DNA from: Hanstruepera marina
GTDB lineage: Bacteria; Bacteroidota; Bacteroidia; Flavobacteriales; Flavobacteriaceae
NCBI RefSeq assembly: GCF_019880635.1
Contig: NZ_JAINVX010000001.1
Coordinates: 248,001-312,000, forward strand
Reading direction: 5' to 3'
DNA length: 64,000 nucleotides
Positions 27,699-37,080 of this stretch are shown here, piece by piece. Position numbers and translations under genes: made by a program. The notes below the pieces were generated by a model that saw only the letters and a program-made list of their open reading frames with translations, did not search any database and was not told the origin of the DNA. Each line of letters begins with the position of its first letter. Within the stretch, counting starts at the first letter, position 1.

Positions 27699-28605
27699 AT
27701 ATTTCAAGAAAAACTTTAGATTGATTTTCTAATTTTGAATTGTGATTAAAAAACATGGTTTCACCATTTAATTCTGCTTCAATTAAATAGTAATTACCTT
27801 TAAAATAACTGTTGCTTATCACTACCTCAATATCAGAATTCCCAACCACTTTCAGTTGATGAGCATAAACAATACCATAAGGTTCAAGGGTACTGTATTC
27901 ACCAAAAAAAGCAGCAATTAAAGACTGTCTTGGATTTTCATAAAGCGTTTCAGGCGTTTTGTTTGCAATTATTTTAGAATCATTTAAAACGATTATGTTG
28001 TCTGAATATCCCAAAACATCTTCTTTATCGTGAGTGGCTACCACACAAGTAATTTTTTTTTGTTTTAAGTATTTAAAGAGCCGTCGTCTTAAATGGTGTT
28101 TTTTAAAATTGTCAATATGACTGAAAGGCTCATCCAGTAAGATCAATTCGGGGTCTTTAGCTAAAGCCCTGGCTAAAGCAACACGCTGCTTTTGCCCACC
28201 ACTTAACAATTTTACTTTGATTTTAGCAAAGTCCGTTAGTTCTACTACATCAAGAAGTTCAGATATTCGCTCTTCTTTTTCTTCGGGGAAGAAATTAGAC
28301 AAAAACTGACCAACATTTTCAGAAACACTAGTAAAAGGCATTAAGTCGAATTCTTGAGCGACATATTTAATAAAATCATAACCAATGACAAGATTATATT
28401 TTGGGCCTAGAATTTCAGTTTTATTCCAAAAAATTTGGCCCTTATTTAAATCATGCTCGCCATAGATAAGTTTTAATAAAGTGCTTTTTCCAGAACCACT
28501 TGCACCTATAATAGAAACATGCTCGCCTTTTTCTATCGAAAAATTAAGATTTTTTAAAACGGGCTTACTGGTATAAGCAAACGTTAAATTTTTTACATGA
28601 AGCAT
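27691..28605 (-). CDS. ABC transporter ATP-binding protein, orphan
   Basis: 304 residues counting from the ATG at 28605; the in-frame start at 28638 would lie above the promoter. Motifs: Walker A GASGSGKST, signature LLSGGQKQR, Walker B LILLDEP and His-switch ATHD. The region after about residue 230 is beta-rich and may be a TOBE-like regulatory domain, as in PotA/FbpC-type importers. No permease or binding protein is adjacent, so the substrate is unknown. A -7 box lies 4 bases before the ATG. Confidence 0.88.
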   Translation of the reverse strand: MLHVKNLTFAYTSKPVLKNLNFSIEKGEHVSIIGASGSGKSTLLKLIYGEHDLNKGQIFWNKTEILGPKYNLVIGYDFIKYVAQEFDLMPFTSVSENVGQFLSNFFPEEKEERISELLDVVELTDFAKIKVKLLSGGQKQRVALARALAKDPELILLDEPFSHIDNFKKHHLRRRLFKYLKQKKITCVVATHDKEDVLGYSDNIIVLNDSKIIANKTPETLYENPRQSLIAAFFGEYSTLEPYGIVYAHQLKVVGNSDIEVVISNSYFKGNYYLIEAELNGETMFFNHNSKLENQSKVFLEIFR

Positions 28606-28609
28606 TATG

Positions 28610-28617
28610 CAAAAATA
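28610..28617 (-). promoter_or_regulatory. -7 promoter box of the orphan ABC gene, nearly leaderless
   Basis: TATTTTTG on the minus strand, exact TAnnTTTG match, with only CATA before the ATG. The layout is almost the same as at rbfA. Confidence 0.55.
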
Positions 28618-28621
28618 AGGC

Positions 28622-28656
28622 AAAAAAAATTCGCTCAAATAATGAGCGAATTTTTT
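28622..28656. terminator. Bidirectional terminator between the VCBS gene and the ABC gene
   Basis: AAATTCGCTCA (28627-28637) and TGAGCGAATTT (28643-28653) pair perfectly. A/T runs lie on both sides; it chiefly closes the minus-strand gene ending at 28672. Confidence 0.8.
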
Positions 28657-28671
28657 ATTTATAGAATCTTT

Positions 28672-30684
28672 TTATTCTTTTATTAACTTTCTAGTGATTG
28701 TTTTTCCTTGATATTCCAATCGTAACATATAAATACCTGTTTGTAGTTTAGATACATTTAAGGCATTTTCTTCAAGCTTTTTGTTTAATACTTTTCTTCC
28801 ATTAATATCAAAAACCGTTGCGATACGATTGTTAAGATTAATTGGGGTTTCAAAATAAAGAATGTCCCCTACAGGATTTGGATGAATAACTAGGTTAACT
28901 AAAGCTTCATCTTCAACAGATAATGATTGCCCTTCAATAATAACAAGATGTTCATTTATGTTTGGATTTTGTATATTATCAACAACACCGGATGGCCAGT
29001 AAATAACAATATTGTCAATTGTTGTTTCGGTACCTAGCCCAAAATGCGTATTTAATGTACTCATGTATCGGAATCCTTCACCACTTCTCACATCTCTTAT
29101 TTGAATCCCTGAAGGAGTATGTACTTCAACTCGAGCGCCAATACCGTTAATATTACTATCAGTTCCAACAGTTGAAATACTGGTCCAATTGTTAGCATTG
29201 CCATCGTTGTAATGAATGGTATTGCCATTAAAACCGTCTATAAAGCCGTCGTTATTTAAATCGCCAAAAGACCCAACAGAAATTTGATTTGTAAAAACAG
29301 AGAAGGTCATATCACCGTTTCCAAACAAAATATTGCCGTTAGATGCAATATCTAAATTACCATCATTATCAAAATCATAGGTGGCATTTTCTATTCCAGT
29401 AGCTGTTAATGTTGTAACACCTGAAGCTGCAGTTACATCAACATAATTGCCAGCGTCATTACGCATTAATTTGTGTGTTCCAGAACTAGCTCCTACAAAG
29501 ACATCCATATCTCCATCATTGTCAAAATCACCCCAAGCAGAAGACCAAGTTTGCATAGGATCGTCAAGTCCAATAAGGCCGGCTATTTCTGTATAGGTAC
29601 CATCACCATTATTAATATGCATTTGGTTAGTACGCCTAGCTTCTTCTCCACCACATTTTGCTATAAACATATCTAGATTTCGGTCATTATTAAAGTCAAT
29701 CCATATTGAACCATAATTACCACCCGAAGAATAATCTCCTAACCCTCCTTGATTGAAGGTTAAATTGCCGTTACCATCATTTATATAATAAACATTTGGT
29801 GCCACATCATGACAAACAAAAGCATCTAAATGCCCATCGTTATTAATATCGGCAAAATTTGACCGTTGTGAGAACACATATTCACTTCCAGAAACTTCGG
29901 TAAATGTTCCGTCTCCATTCGAGCGCATAAAAGTTACTCCAGAGCCACTACCATATAACAAATCGGTATAGCCATCGGCATTGTAATCTGCAGCAGCTAA
30001 ACTCCAAGAAGGTGAAAAATCAGCGGTTGTGGTGCCAACATTTGTCTCTTGAAAACCACCACCAGATTGTTGCTCCTGAATATTAATATTAGTACTTGAT
30101 ATAGAAACTATGTCATCTAAATAATCACCATTCATATCTACAATGGCTCTATTTGTTCCAGTGGTAGATATATTTTGAGTTGTAAATTCTACTGGAGCGG
30201 TTGGAGGCGGAGGTGGAGGGTCTCCTTCTATTAGCTCGAAATCAAATCCATTAGCATTCCATCTGTCGTCAAAAACAATATAATACGTTTGACCACCAGT
30301 AACATTAAGTGAGGCGATAGATAAGTAACCATTTCCAATAAAGCCACCATCATCGTCACCGCCTTCACAAACTAGCGCACCACATGTTCCACTATAAATG
30401 TGAACACGAGTATCGCCACCTGAATTTTGAGGGAGATCTGTGGTTATTGTCATATAAGTGTCTTCTGCAGGAATATATCTATACCATTCGCTAACAGTTA
30501 CATTTGTGGCATTACCAACGCAATAAGTTGGAGGTGTTTCACTACCATTAATTACATCCACTGTAAACAAGCCAGGAGCAGTAATTGCAGTTGCTTCTTC
30601 AGCCAATTGACAAGTATCGGAACTGTTTTGAGCTGAAAAAAACGTAGTAGAAAAAAGAAATAAAATGAGTAAAGTTTTTTTCAT
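28672..30684 (-). CDS. VCBS-repeat/ASPIC-UnbV surface protein with T9SS type A sorting domain (paralogue 1)
   Basis: 670 residues: signal peptide to about residue 19; an N-terminal beta-rich domain (20-153); a proline linker (PPPPPP, 156-161); VCBS/FG-GAP repeats with calcium-type loops such as DINNDGHLD (about 180-490); an ASPIC/UnbV domain (513-586, GIGARVEVHT and IYWPSG); and a T9SS type A tail (598-670, IHPNPVGD). The stretch from about 265 to 410 is almost identical to the next gene upstream. The protein is probably a surface-exposed propeller. Its partner and ligand are unknown. It lies behind a terminator that separates it from its paralogue. Confidence 0.88.
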   Translation of the reverse strand: MKKTLLILFLFSTTFFSAQNSSDTCQLAEEATAITAPGLFTVDVINGSETPPTYCVGNATNVTVSEWYRYIPAEDTYMTITTDLPQNSGGDTRVHIYSGTCGALVCEGGDDDGGFIGNGYLSIASLNVTGGQTYYIVFDDRWNANGFDFELIEGDPPPPPPTAPVEFTTQNISTTGTNRAIVDMNGDYLDDIVSISSTNINIQEQQSGGGFQETNVGTTTADFSPSWSLAAADYNADGYTDLLYGSGSGVTFMRSNGDGTFTEVSGSEYVFSQRSNFADINNDGHLDAFVCHDVAPNVYYINDGNGNLTFNQGGLGDYSSGGNYGSIWIDFNNDRNLDMFIAKCGGEEARRTNQMHINNGDGTYTEIAGLIGLDDPMQTWSSAWGDFDNDGDMDVFVGASSGTHKLMRNDAGNYVDVTAASGVTTLTATGIENATYDFDNDGNLDIASNGNILFGNGDMTFSVFTNQISVGSFGDLNNDGFIDGFNGNTIHYNDGNANNWTSISTVGTDSNINGIGARVEVHTPSGIQIRDVRSGEGFRYMSTLNTHFGLGTETTIDNIVIYWPSGVVDNIQNPNINEHLVIIEGQSLSVEDEALVNLVIHPNPVGDILYFETPINLNNRIATVFDINGRKVLNKKLEENALNVSKLQTGIYMLRLEYQGKTITRKLIKE

Positions 30685-30769
30685 AATTGTTAAAAATTAA
30701 TCAGGGGTTCATTTATTAAGTTTCCTAAAATAGTGATTTTTAACAAAATACCAGCTAAAAGTTTACTGT

Positions 30770-30809
30770 AAAAAACAAAAAGCCTCTAAACAGTTATAGT
30801 TTAGAGGCT
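30770..30809 (-). terminator. Terminator after paralogue 2
   Basis: AGCCTCTAAAC (30781-30791) pairs with GTTTAGAGGCT (30799-30809); on the minus strand a T-rich run follows. Confidence 0.8.
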
Positions 30810-30830
30810 CATTTGGAATTAAAACTTCTT

Positions 30831-32906
30831 CTATTTTTTTAAAAATTTACGATTTAAAACCTTTCCATTAGATTCTATTCTTAAAAAATAAAGACCGCTT
30901 TGTAAGATAGAAACATCAATTTGGCTTGTTAATCTCTTATTTAGAACGCGCTTACCGTTAATGTCAAAAATTGTTGCAATTCTATCAGAAATATCATGGG
31001 TAGATTTGATATTTAAAGTATTTCCAACAGGATTTGGATAGATAACTAAATCTGAAATAGTATTATCTTCAACACTTAAAGGGTTGTCTCCTTCAACAAT
31101 TGTTATAGCTTGATTTATTGTTGGGTTTGTTATTTCATCAATAAATCCTGAAGGCCAACGTACGATTATTTTTTGGATGGCTGTATTGTCTCCAATACCA
31201 AAGTGAGTATTTATGGTACTCATAAAAGCAAAACCTTCTCCACTCCTTACATCGCGAATTTGTATTCCAGAAGATGTATGAATTTCAACCCTTGCTCCAA
31301 TACCATTAATATTACTTAAAGTTCCTTTTGTGTGAATTTTTATCCAATTATTAGTGACAGTATTGTTAAAGTAAATGGTTCCTGTGCTACCTTGTGTTAC
31401 CGCATCTATGAATCCATCATTATTTAGATCACCAAATGATCCGTTGACATAAGGGAAAATGTTTTCGTATGAGGTAAAGGTTAAATCACCGTTTCCAAAT
31501 AGAAGATTTCCATTTGAAACAATATCCAAATTACCATCATTATCAAAATCAAAAGCCAGGTTTTCATGGCCTGTTGTGGTTAAATCTAGCACATTTGAGC
31601 TTGCTGTAACATCGGTAAAATTACCAGCAGTATTTACATCGTTTCGCATTAATTTATGGGTTCCAGAGCTAGCACCTACAAATAAATCCATGTCACCATC
31701 ATTGTCAAAATCGCCCCATGCAGAGGACCAGGTTTGCATTGGATCATCCAATCCAAGGCTTGCTGCAATTTCAGAATAAGTGCCGTCTCCGTTATTGCGA
31801 AGCATTTGATTTTTGCGTCGCGCTTCTTCCCCGCCACATTTAGCAATAAACATATCCAAATCACCATCATTGTCATAATCTATCCAAATAGAACCATAGT
31901 TTCCTCCAGAAGAGTAATCTCCTAAACCGCCTTGATTGAAGGATAAGTTTCCAGAACCATCGTTAATGTAAAAAACATTAGGAGCAACATCATGACAGAC
32001 AAAGGCATCTAAATGTCCATCATTATTAATGTCTGCAAAATTTGACCGTTGAGAAAAAACATATTCACCCCCTGAAACTTCAGTAAAACTGGTTACATCA
32101 TCAAAAGGATTACCATTATTCAAATTACCTGAATTAATTTCGGCCCTCATAAAGGTAACACCGCTACCCGATCCGTATAAAAGATCTGTATAACCATTTT
32201 TGTCATAATCTGCGGCAGCTATACTCCAAGATGGCGAATAATCAGGTAAAGGCGTAGTTATATTTACAGACGTAAAACCGCCACCGTCATTTTGGTATTG
32301 TACATTTATAGTTGATGAACTACTTGTTCTAACAGTCACGATATCATCTAAATAATCTCCATTCATATCAACTACGGCCCAATTTATTGAAGGAGAGCCT
32401 AGTGAGTTAAAAGATTGTGTCGAAAAAGTTACTGGAGCAGGTGGAGGCGGTGTAATATCTTTTAATTCTAAACAAAAAGCAACATCAGACAAACTAGTTC
32501 CTTGATAATCATAAATTTGAATGAGTAAATTATCACCTAATTCCCATCCCATTAATGTTTCATTAGCAAATGTAGAGGCACAAGTAATCTGTGTTGTTCC
32601 TGTTGCGTCCCAAATAGCAATCCCAGGATTTCCAGGGCTTTGAGAATTAAAATCTAATCCTAAAGTTGTGGCGGTCCATGTAAAAAACTGGTCTAAACCA
32701 GAAGCATTACAAGTACTTTGTAGGTTGCTATCTGTAGTACCATCAGTCGAAAACGGTAACGTGAATTGAGCAGTCGTACAGCCTGTTCCTTCAGGAGAAG
32801 GGGTAATTGGTATGGCGCCTCCAGGATTATCATTGCCTGGTTGAGCAAAAATAGACATACTTGTAATGAAACAAGCAATTAGTAAAATGTGTTTTTTTGA
32901 TTTCAT
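30831..32906 (-). CDS. VCBS-repeat/ASPIC-UnbV surface protein with T9SS type A sorting domain (paralogue 2)
   Basis: 691 residues counting from the ATG at 32906, which begins a signal peptide ending SIFAQ; a start at 32927 would overlap the upstream gene. The domain order matches paralogue 1: a different N-terminal beta-rich domain, a PPPPAP linker, VCBS repeats, ASPIC/UnbV (GIGARVEIHT, VRWPSG) and a T9SS type A tail (IYPNPVGN). The paralogues differ mostly before the linker, suggesting that the N-terminal domain sets binding. It lies 11 bases after the diheme cytochrome gene and is probably co-transcribed with it. Confidence 0.88.
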   Translation of the reverse strand: MKSKKHILLIACFITSMSIFAQPGNDNPGGAIPITPSPEGTGCTTAQFTLPFSTDGTTDSNLQSTCNASGLDQFFTWTATTLGLDFNSQSPGNPGIAIWDATGTTQITCASTFANETLMGWELGDNLLIQIYDYQGTSLSDVAFCLELKDITPPPPAPVTFSTQSFNSLGSPSINWAVVDMNGDYLDDIVTVRTSSSSTINVQYQNDGGGFTSVNITTPLPDYSPSWSIAAADYDKNGYTDLLYGSGSGVTFMRAEINSGNLNNGNPFDDVTSFTEVSGGEYVFSQRSNFADINNDGHLDAFVCHDVAPNVFYINDGSGNLSFNQGGLGDYSSGGNYGSIWIDYDNDGDLDMFIAKCGGEEARRKNQMLRNNGDGTYSEIAASLGLDDPMQTWSSAWGDFDNDGDMDLFVGASSGTHKLMRNDVNTAGNFTDVTASSNVLDLTTTGHENLAFDFDNDGNLDIVSNGNLLFGNGDLTFTSYENIFPYVNGSFGDLNNDGFIDAVTQGSTGTIYFNNTVTNNWIKIHTKGTLSNINGIGARVEIHTSSGIQIRDVRSGEGFAFMSTINTHFGIGDNTAIQKIIVRWPSGFIDEITNPTINQAITIVEGDNPLSVEDNTISDLVIYPNPVGNTLNIKSTHDISDRIATIFDINGKRVLNKRLTSQIDVSILQSGLYFLRIESNGKVLNRKFLKK

Positions 32907-32917
32907 GATTAATAGTA

Positions 32918-34285
32918 TTATTGACATCTGTCAGTTAATGAATTCATCCATTCACGGACTAATTCAACACCTTCAGTATGTTGTAAGGTTCTGCCCAAAA
33001 GAGGCATTCTGTATTGTTCTTGTATTGAGCTTATTCTAAATATAACTACAGAAGCATCTGCATCACCAGGGTTCATTATAAATGGATATTCATTTCCGAT
33101 ATTAGTGTCTGGCTCTACGCAAACGCCCATATTAGTTAAATTGTCGTTAGAATTAAACGCAAAGCGCATAGGTCTGTATTCACAATAACTTTGTTCGGAA
33201 TGGCAGTGCGCACAATTAATATCGATATATGATCGAACTCTTAAGTCAAGTGGTTGTGACTCGTCATCCCAGGCAACAGTAGTGACTATATTATCTGGGT
33301 AATCTTCATCTAGATAACCAAACTCGGCCCATTTGGTAAGTTGATTTTTTGTACCCTCAATATAGTCGTAATTTTTATTTAAATTTTGTGGCTTTGGTCC
33401 AATAGGAATTGGCTCTCCAAATTTATTATGACAGGTAAAGCATTCTTGCCTAGAAGGCACACGATAGTTTACACTTTTTGTTTCATTGTTATCATCAATC
33501 CAATCGAAACTTACAAAACTTCCTTCGTTGGTGAAAAAAGCTTCGGTTAAATCATTGTTCCATACATATTTTGCAAATTCCCATCGATCTTCTAACTTAT
33601 ACATCAAACGCGTTTCAATTATTTTGGTATTTCCAGAAGGCAATACATTATCATAATAAAAGGATTTGATTATAATTGTTCCAACAGGAAAATCTAGAGG
33701 GGAATAATCATTTTCATAAACGGCTTTTGTGCCATTTGGCATCCAAACAAAACGTTTTTTATGAGCATAGTCTGTAAACAGAGCAGAATTAATATCATAA
33801 GGAATAACGCCATAAACCGGGTTTAGGTCTTTTAAGGCGCCTTCAAAGAAATTGTATTCACTTAAGGTGTTATAAGGAAAAGCATCAAGGTCATAGTTAA
33901 CAGGAGAAACATGTAAAACGTTAATGGTCACATTTGCAGTAGAGCACCTGTTTTCAGCTGAACATATTGTGTATTGAAAGATGTCTGTTCCAGAAAATAT
34001 ACCATCAGGAGTGTACAAAATCGTATCGTCACTTGGATCGTTAGGGGTGTTGTTGTCCAGAACTTCAATTTGTGCATGTTGAGAGCTACTTACAGTTAAC
34101 GTGCCCGAATTAGGTATGTTTAGATCATTAGCTAAAACATCAATTTCTAAAAAAGTATTTTGAAATACTTCTCCAGAATCAGGCTTGGCATCTATAGTAA
34201 CTGGTGAATAATCGTCGTCAGATTTACAAGAATTAAGGATTACTGCAAAACAAACGACAATTTGGAGTAAGTAATTTTTTTTCAT
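32918..34285 (-). CDS. Diheme c-type cytochrome lipoprotein with N-terminal Ig/cadherin-like domain
   Basis: 455 residues. Lipidated Cys20 (LNSC) ends the signal. Residues 30-125 form a beta-sandwich with VLANDLN and ILYTPDGIFSGTD, typical of tandem-95/cadherin-like domains. The rest resembles the SO2930-type diheme cytochromes, with heme motifs CFTCH (282-286) and CAHCH (358-362); Met427 in YRMPLLGR could be an axial ligand. It is probably anchored to the envelope, facing the periplasm or outside. It is the first gene of a unit with the two VCBS/ASPIC proteins. A role in electron transfer or in an oxidase is inferred only. Confidence 0.85.
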   Translation of the reverse strand: MKKNYLLQIVVCFAVILNSCKSDDDYSPVTIDAKPDSGEVFQNTFLEIDVLANDLNIPNSGTLTVSSSQHAQIEVLDNNTPNDPSDDTILYTPDGIFSGTDIFQYTICSAENRCSTANVTINVLHVSPVNYDLDAFPYNTLSEYNFFEGALKDLNPVYGVIPYDINSALFTDYAHKKRFVWMPNGTKAVYENDYSPLDFPVGTIIIKSFYYDNVLPSGNTKIIETRLMYKLEDRWEFAKYVWNNDLTEAFFTNEGSFVSFDWIDDNNETKSVNYRVPSRQECFTCHNKFGEPIPIGPKPQNLNKNYDYIEGTKNQLTKWAEFGYLDEDYPDNIVTTVAWDDESQPLDLRVRSYIDINCAHCHSEQSYCEYRPMRFAFNSNDNLTNMGVCVEPDTNIGNEYPFIMNPGDADASVVIFRISSIQEQYRMPLLGRTLQHTEGVELVREWMNSLTDRCQ

Positions 34286-34386
34286 AGTAGGTTTTAAAAC
34301 GCCTACTAAAATAGAAAAAAGCTATAAATTACTTATTATTAATTAGTTGTAAGGTTATAATTAATCTATAAAAAGCACTTAATTAT

Positions 34387-35376
34387 TTATACTAATTGAT
34401 TGTTTATGAGATATTCAGCAATTTGAATGGTGTTGGTAGCTGCTCCTTTTCTCAAATTATCACTAACAATCCACATATTTAATGAATTGGGCTGTGATTC
34501 GTCGCGTCTAATTCTGCCAACAAAAACATCGTCTTTTCCATTTGCGTAAATTGGCATAGGGTACGTGTTTGTATCGGTGTTATCTTGGACAACAACTCCT
34601 GGGGTATTGTGCAAAATTTGTCTTACATCATTAATTGCGTAATCATTCTCAAAAGCAATGTTAACCGATTCACTATGTCCACCAGCCGTCGGAATCCTTA
34701 CGGCAGTTGCTGTAACCGCAATTGTTTTATCGTTAAGAATTTTTTGAGTCTCACGCACGAGTTTCATTTCTTCTTTGGTATAACCATTGTCCTCAAACAC
34801 ATCGCAATGTGGTAGGGCATTTTTATGAATAGGATATGGATACGCCATTTCACCAGCAACACCAGCTAATTCGTTTTCTAATTGGTTAACGGCTTTAATA
34901 CCTGTTCCTGAAATAGATTGATAGGTTGAGACAACAATACGGTTTATTTTATATTGTTTGTGCAACGGAGCTAAAGCCATCACCATTTGTATGGTTGAGC
35001 AGTTTGGGTTGGCGATTATTTTATCGGTTTTGGTTAGGGTATTGGCATTGATTTCCGGAACAATTAGTTTCTTGTCCAAATCCATGCGCCAAGCAGAAGA
35101 GTTATCTATTACCGTGGTACCCACTTCTGCAAATTTAGGAGCCCATTCAAGAGATGTGCTGCCACCCGCCGAAAACAAAGCAATTTGAGGCTTTAAACTA
35201 ACAGCAGTTTCTAACCCAACTACTGGTAGTTCTTCTTCTTTGAATGGAATTTTTTTTCCAACAGATCTTTTAGAAGCTACTAGAATTAATTCTGAAACGG
35301 GAAAATCACGTTCTTCAAGAACTTTTAACATAACCTCTCCTACCATTCCAGTAGCGCCAATAACTGCTATTTTCAT
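34387..35376 (-). CDS. asd: Aspartate-semialdehyde dehydrogenase
   Basis: 329 residues. NADP motif IGATGMVGEVM at the N-terminus, catalytic Cys126 in ANPNCSTIQ, and GGHSESVNI with the catalytic His. It reduces aspartyl phosphate to the semialdehyde for lysine/diaminopimelate, threonine and methionine synthesis. A -7 box lies at 35392-35399. It is separated from mscL by a terminator. Confidence 0.96.
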   Translation of the reverse strand: MKIAVIGATGMVGEVMLKVLEERDFPVSELILVASKRSVGKKIPFKEEELPVVGLETAVSLKPQIALFSAGGSTSLEWAPKFAEVGTTVIDNSSAWRMDLDKKLIVPEINANTLTKTDKIIANPNCSTIQMVMALAPLHKQYKINRIVVSTYQSISGTGIKAVNQLENELAGVAGEMAYPYPIHKNALPHCDVFEDNGYTKEEMKLVRETQKILNDKTIAVTATAVRIPTAGGHSESVNIAFENDYAINDVRQILHNTPGVVVQDNTDTNTYPMPIYANGKDDVFVGRIRRDESQPNSLNMWIVSDNLRKGAATNTIQIAEYLINNQLV

Positions 35377-35391
35377 ATTTTTTATTTGCTA

Positions 35392-35399
35392 CAAAAGTA
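35392..35399 (-). promoter_or_regulatory. -7 promoter box of asd
   Basis: TACTTTTG on the minus strand, exact match to TAnnTTTG, 15 bases before the ATG. Confidence 0.5.
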
Positions 35400-35433
35400 A
35401 ATAATTAATCAACGTTTGAAATTAAAAAAAACA

Positions 35434-35464
35434 TAAAAAAACCACTTCTATAAAGAAGTGGTTT
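35434..35464 (-). terminator. Terminator of mscL
   Basis: AACCACTTCT (35440-35449) pairs with AGAAGTGGTT (35454-35463), followed on the minus strand by T residues. Confidence 0.85.
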
Positions 35465-35499
35465 AAGGTTTATACTATGAAGTGTAGCGGTGAGCTATC

Positions 35500-35901
35500 T
35501 TACTTTTTAAGCGAATCTCTAATTTCAGTTAATAAATCTATTTCAGAAGGACCAGCTGGTTCCTCTGGAGCAGGCTCCTCTTTTTTCTTCATCTTGTTAA
35601 TGCCTTTTATAAGCATAAACATCACAAATGCTACAATAATGAAATCTATTACATTAGTTACAAAAGCGCCCCAAAGCACAGCAACCTCACCTTCAACAAC
35701 ACCTTCGGCATTCATTGTGCCTTCGGTAATAATGTACTTGAGATCTTTGAAATCGGCGTTAAAAATTAAACCAATTAATGGTGAGACAATCCCTCCTGTA
35801 AAAGCAGTAACCACTTCTTTAAAAGCGGCACCCATTACAAAACCTACTGCAATATCAACAAGGTTTCCCTTCATTGCAAACTCCTTAAATTCTTTTAGCA
35901 T
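35500..35901 (-). CDS. mscL: Large-conductance mechanosensitive channel
   Basis: 133 residues. The N-terminus MLKEFKEFAMKGNLVDIAVGFVMGAAF is the first MscL helix region; the second membrane helix lies near residues 75-98 and is followed by a cytoplasmic charged helix. The periplasmic loop is acidic. The channel opens under membrane tension in hypo-osmotic shock. It is closed by its own terminator. Confidence 0.96.
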   Translation of the reverse strand: MLKEFKEFAMKGNLVDIAVGFVMGAAFKEVVTAFTGGIVSPLIGLIFNADFKDLKYIITEGTMNAEGVVEGEVAVLWGAFVTNVIDFIIVAFVMFMLIKGINKMKKKEEPAPEEPAGPSEIDLLTEIRDSLKK

Positions 35902-35973
35902 ATTAATAGTTTTTAGTTAATGTTCTGATTCCTAATTTAGAAAAAAGTTTTTAGATTCGATATATGCGATAAG

Positions 35974-37080
35974 CTATTTTAAATACACACGTTTAATACG
36001 CTGTGAAATAGCAGTAATTATTTCATAAGAAATACTGTTAACCGTTTTTGATAACGCTACAGCAGTTGGCGATTTTCCAAAAATTATTACTTCATCGCCT
36101 TCTTGACAATCAATATCGGTTACATCTACCATAATCATATCCATACAAACATTTCCCAAAAAATATGCAGGTTGATTATTGATGGTTACAAACCCTTTGC
36201 CATTGCCATATTGCCTGCCAATTCCATCGGCATGGCCAATAGGTATTGTTGCCGATCGCATAACTTTGTTTGCTGTAAAAGCACGGTTATAGCCAACATT
36301 TTCACCAGGTTCAATGGTGTGGATTTGTGAAATAATCGATTTTAATGTGGCGACAGGTATAAAATTAGAATCTTCCTGTTCAGAATTTCCAAAACCATAA
36401 AGACCTATTCCTGTGCGAACCATATCTAAATGAGCATTGGGATAATTTAAAATACCAGACGTATTACAAATATGATAAATAGGCTTGTAGTTTAATTTCG
36501 ATTCTATTTTGGAAATGATGGTATTGAAACTATTAATTTGATTGTTAGAGTATGCGGTTTCATTTAAATCCTCACTGGCACCAAGATGTGAAAAAACCGA
36601 TTTTACTTGAACAGAACCTGAATGGCCTACTTTAGAAATTAATGTTTCTACATCTGGTGTTTTAAAACCCAACCTGTTTAAACCGGTATTAAACTTTAAG
36701 TGAACCGGGTAATTGTTTTGATTGTTTTGTTCTGCAACACCAATAAACGCATTTAAAATATTGAAACTATAAATACTAGGCTCCAAACAACGCTCAATTA
36801 TAGTCTTAAAATTAATAGGTTGCGGATGAAGAACCAATATAGGTGTTCGTATTCCTGCATCGCGTAAAGCAACACCCTCGCATGTATAGGCTACGGCAAA
36901 GTAATCGACACCTAATACCTCAAGATACTTGGCCACTTCGTTGGCGTCACTACCATAGGCAAAGGCTTTAACCACGGCCAGCAATTTGGTGTTAGATTGT
37001 AGTTTAGATTTTAAGAAATTAAAATTGTGCTTTAAGGCCTTTAAATCTATTTCAAGAATGGTTTCATGCGCTTTTCCCAT
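35974..37080 (-). CDS. alr: Alanine racemase
   Basis: 368 residues. The PLP lysine is Lys38 in AVVKAFAYG and the second catalytic base is the Tyr in [19 protein letters not shown] is the usual C-terminal motif. The common IGYADG motif reads IGHADG, which I recall as frequent in Bacteroidota. It makes D-alanine for peptidoglycan. The ATG lies inside tdk, giving a 17-base overlap, so translation is probably coupled. Confidence 0.95.
   Translation of the reverse strand: MGKAHETILEIDLKALKHNFNFLKSKLQSNTKLLAVVKAFAYGSDANEVAKYLEVLGVDYFAVAYTCEGVALRDAGIRTPILVLHPQPINFKTIIERCLEPSIYSFNILNAFIGVAEQNNQNNYPVHLKFNTGLNRLGFKTPDVETLISKVGHSGSVQVKSVFSHLGASEDLNETAYSNNQINSFNTIISKIESKLNYKPIYHICNTSGILNYPNAHLDMVRTGIGLYGFGNSEQEDSNFIPVATLKSIISQIHTIEPGENVGYNRAFTANKVMRSATIPIGHADGIGRQYGNGKGFVTINNQPAYFLGNVCMDMIMVDVTDIDCQEGDEVIIFGKSPTAVALSKTVNSISYEIITAISQRIKRVYLK

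Noticed and set aside
31459-31779. A 106-residue plus-strand frame inside VCBS paralogue 2
   Set aside because: It arises from the repetitive calcium-loop codons read in reverse; the sense gene is well supported.
35477-35920. A 147-residue plus-strand frame over mscL
   Set aside because: It is antisense to a clear mscL and has low-complexity Ser/Ile content with no family match by eye.
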